The notes beneath the pieces were generated by a model, which saw only the letters and a list, made by a program, of their open reading frames with translations, was not told the DNA's origin and ran no database searches. Below, piece by piece: positions 5,737 through 5,895 of a DNA stretch of 5,895 nucleotides; the first letter of the stretch is position 1, and every line of letters begins with the position of its first letter. The position numbers and the translations under genes were made by a program. Origin of the DNA: CAYWLI01 sp964519535 (GTDB taxonomy: Bacteria > Desulfobacterota > B13-G15 > RBG-16-54-18); assembly GCA_964519535.1 (NCBI GenBank), contig CAZFIR010000022.1, positions 1 to 5,895 on the forward strand, given 5' to 3'.

Positions 5737-5895
5737 AGAAGAAGTCCACATGGGAGGAGGCCGTGGAACTGGCCCACTCCTCGGCCCAGAAGCGGTTGGG
5801 GACAATGGATCCCAAGGGGGTGGCCGAGCGCAGCGCCGCTGTATTGAGCACAGGGGATGAAGGGCAATACCTGAAGCTCACCTTCTTGAACCGAC
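5733..5895 (+). CDS. Partial CDS, start of a DUF3786-like protein (runs off the right edge)
   Basis: An ATG at 5733 overlaps the TGA of the HoxU-like gene (ATGA) and is preceded by a purine-rich GGGGGAGG at 5724-5731. The frame stays open for 54 codons to the window end. The visible protein begins MKKKSTWEEAVELAHSSA, then has a segment around residues 25-31 (MDPKGVA) and one around 43-54 (EGQYLKLTFLNR). The pattern of a helix, 'DP..VA.R.' and then a short beta segment ending in a hydrophobic-N/G-R motif reminds me of the N-terminus of DUF3786 proteins. As I recall, these co-occur with AcsC-type Fe-S domains in anaerobes and have no established function. No cysteine, signal peptide or membrane segment is seen so far. 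That it is a real gene is well supported by spacing and operon context; the family call is tentative because about three quarters of the expected protein is missing. Confidence 0.7.
   Translation, partial: MKKKSTWEEAVELAHSSAQKRLGTMDPKGVAERSAAVLSTGDEGQYLKLTFLNR

Noticed and set aside
5035..5805. Minus-strand open frame of 256 codons opposite the HoxU-like gene
   Set aside because: It is antisense to conserved ferredoxin-type cysteine motifs, has Pro/His/Leu-rich composition typical of shadow frames, and has no family resemblance.

Overview
The window is one dense, co-directional (+ strand) anaerobic carbon-metabolism operon with no non-coding stretch longer than about 40 bases. It carries two core subunits of the Wood-Ljungdahl (reductive acetyl-CoA) pathway, followed by a three-gene NAD(P)H-oxidising flavin/iron-sulfur module and the start of a sixth gene that runs off the right edge. 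I see no RNA gene, mobile element, CRISPR array, transporter or convincing terminator, and the promoter must lie upstream of the window.

Layout. 41-1288: a short, archaeal CdhC-like acetyl-CoA synthase (ACS) with a complete A-cluster ligand set. 1320-2681: AcsC/CdhE, the large subunit of the corrinoid iron-sulfur protein (CFeSP). 2693-3196: a NuoE/HydC-type [2Fe-2S] protein. 3165-5090: a NuoF/HydB-type FMN, NAD(P)H and Fe-S subunit with an N-terminal thioredoxin-like domain and a C-terminal double ferredoxin domain. 5083-5736: a HoxU-like protein matching only the Fe-S N-terminus of NuoG/HydA/FdhA. 5733-5895: the first 54 codons of a protein resembling DUF3786 family members. The last four genes overlap by 32, 8 and 4 bases, so they are probably translationally coupled.

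How they may work together. CFeSP carries a methyl group from methyl-tetrahydrofolate or methyl-tetrahydropterin to the ACS A-cluster, where it joins CO (made by a CO dehydrogenase not encoded here) and CoA to give acetyl-CoA, or the reverse. The NuoE/NuoF/HoxU-like trio resembles the diaphorase half of HydABC-type hydrogenases and NAD-dependent formate dehydrogenases, but no hydrogenase, formate dehydrogenase or membrane subunit is in the window. Its place in the operon suggests that it exchanges electrons between NAD(P)H and ferredoxin or another pathway enzyme such as methylene-THF reductase; that is inference.

Organism. Strict anaerobe, almost certainly. Moderately high GC, strong Shine-Dalgarno sites, GTG starts and the bacterial-style NADH module favour a bacterium (my guess is a Desulfobacterota-like lineage, low confidence), although the ACS is of the short archaeal-like type. 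The main oddities are the missing third cysteine in the NuoF-type cluster motif (Gly486 in the 641-aa protein), the ACS lacking both the bacterial N-terminal domain and an archaeal-style C-terminal tail, and the absence of acsD next to acsC.
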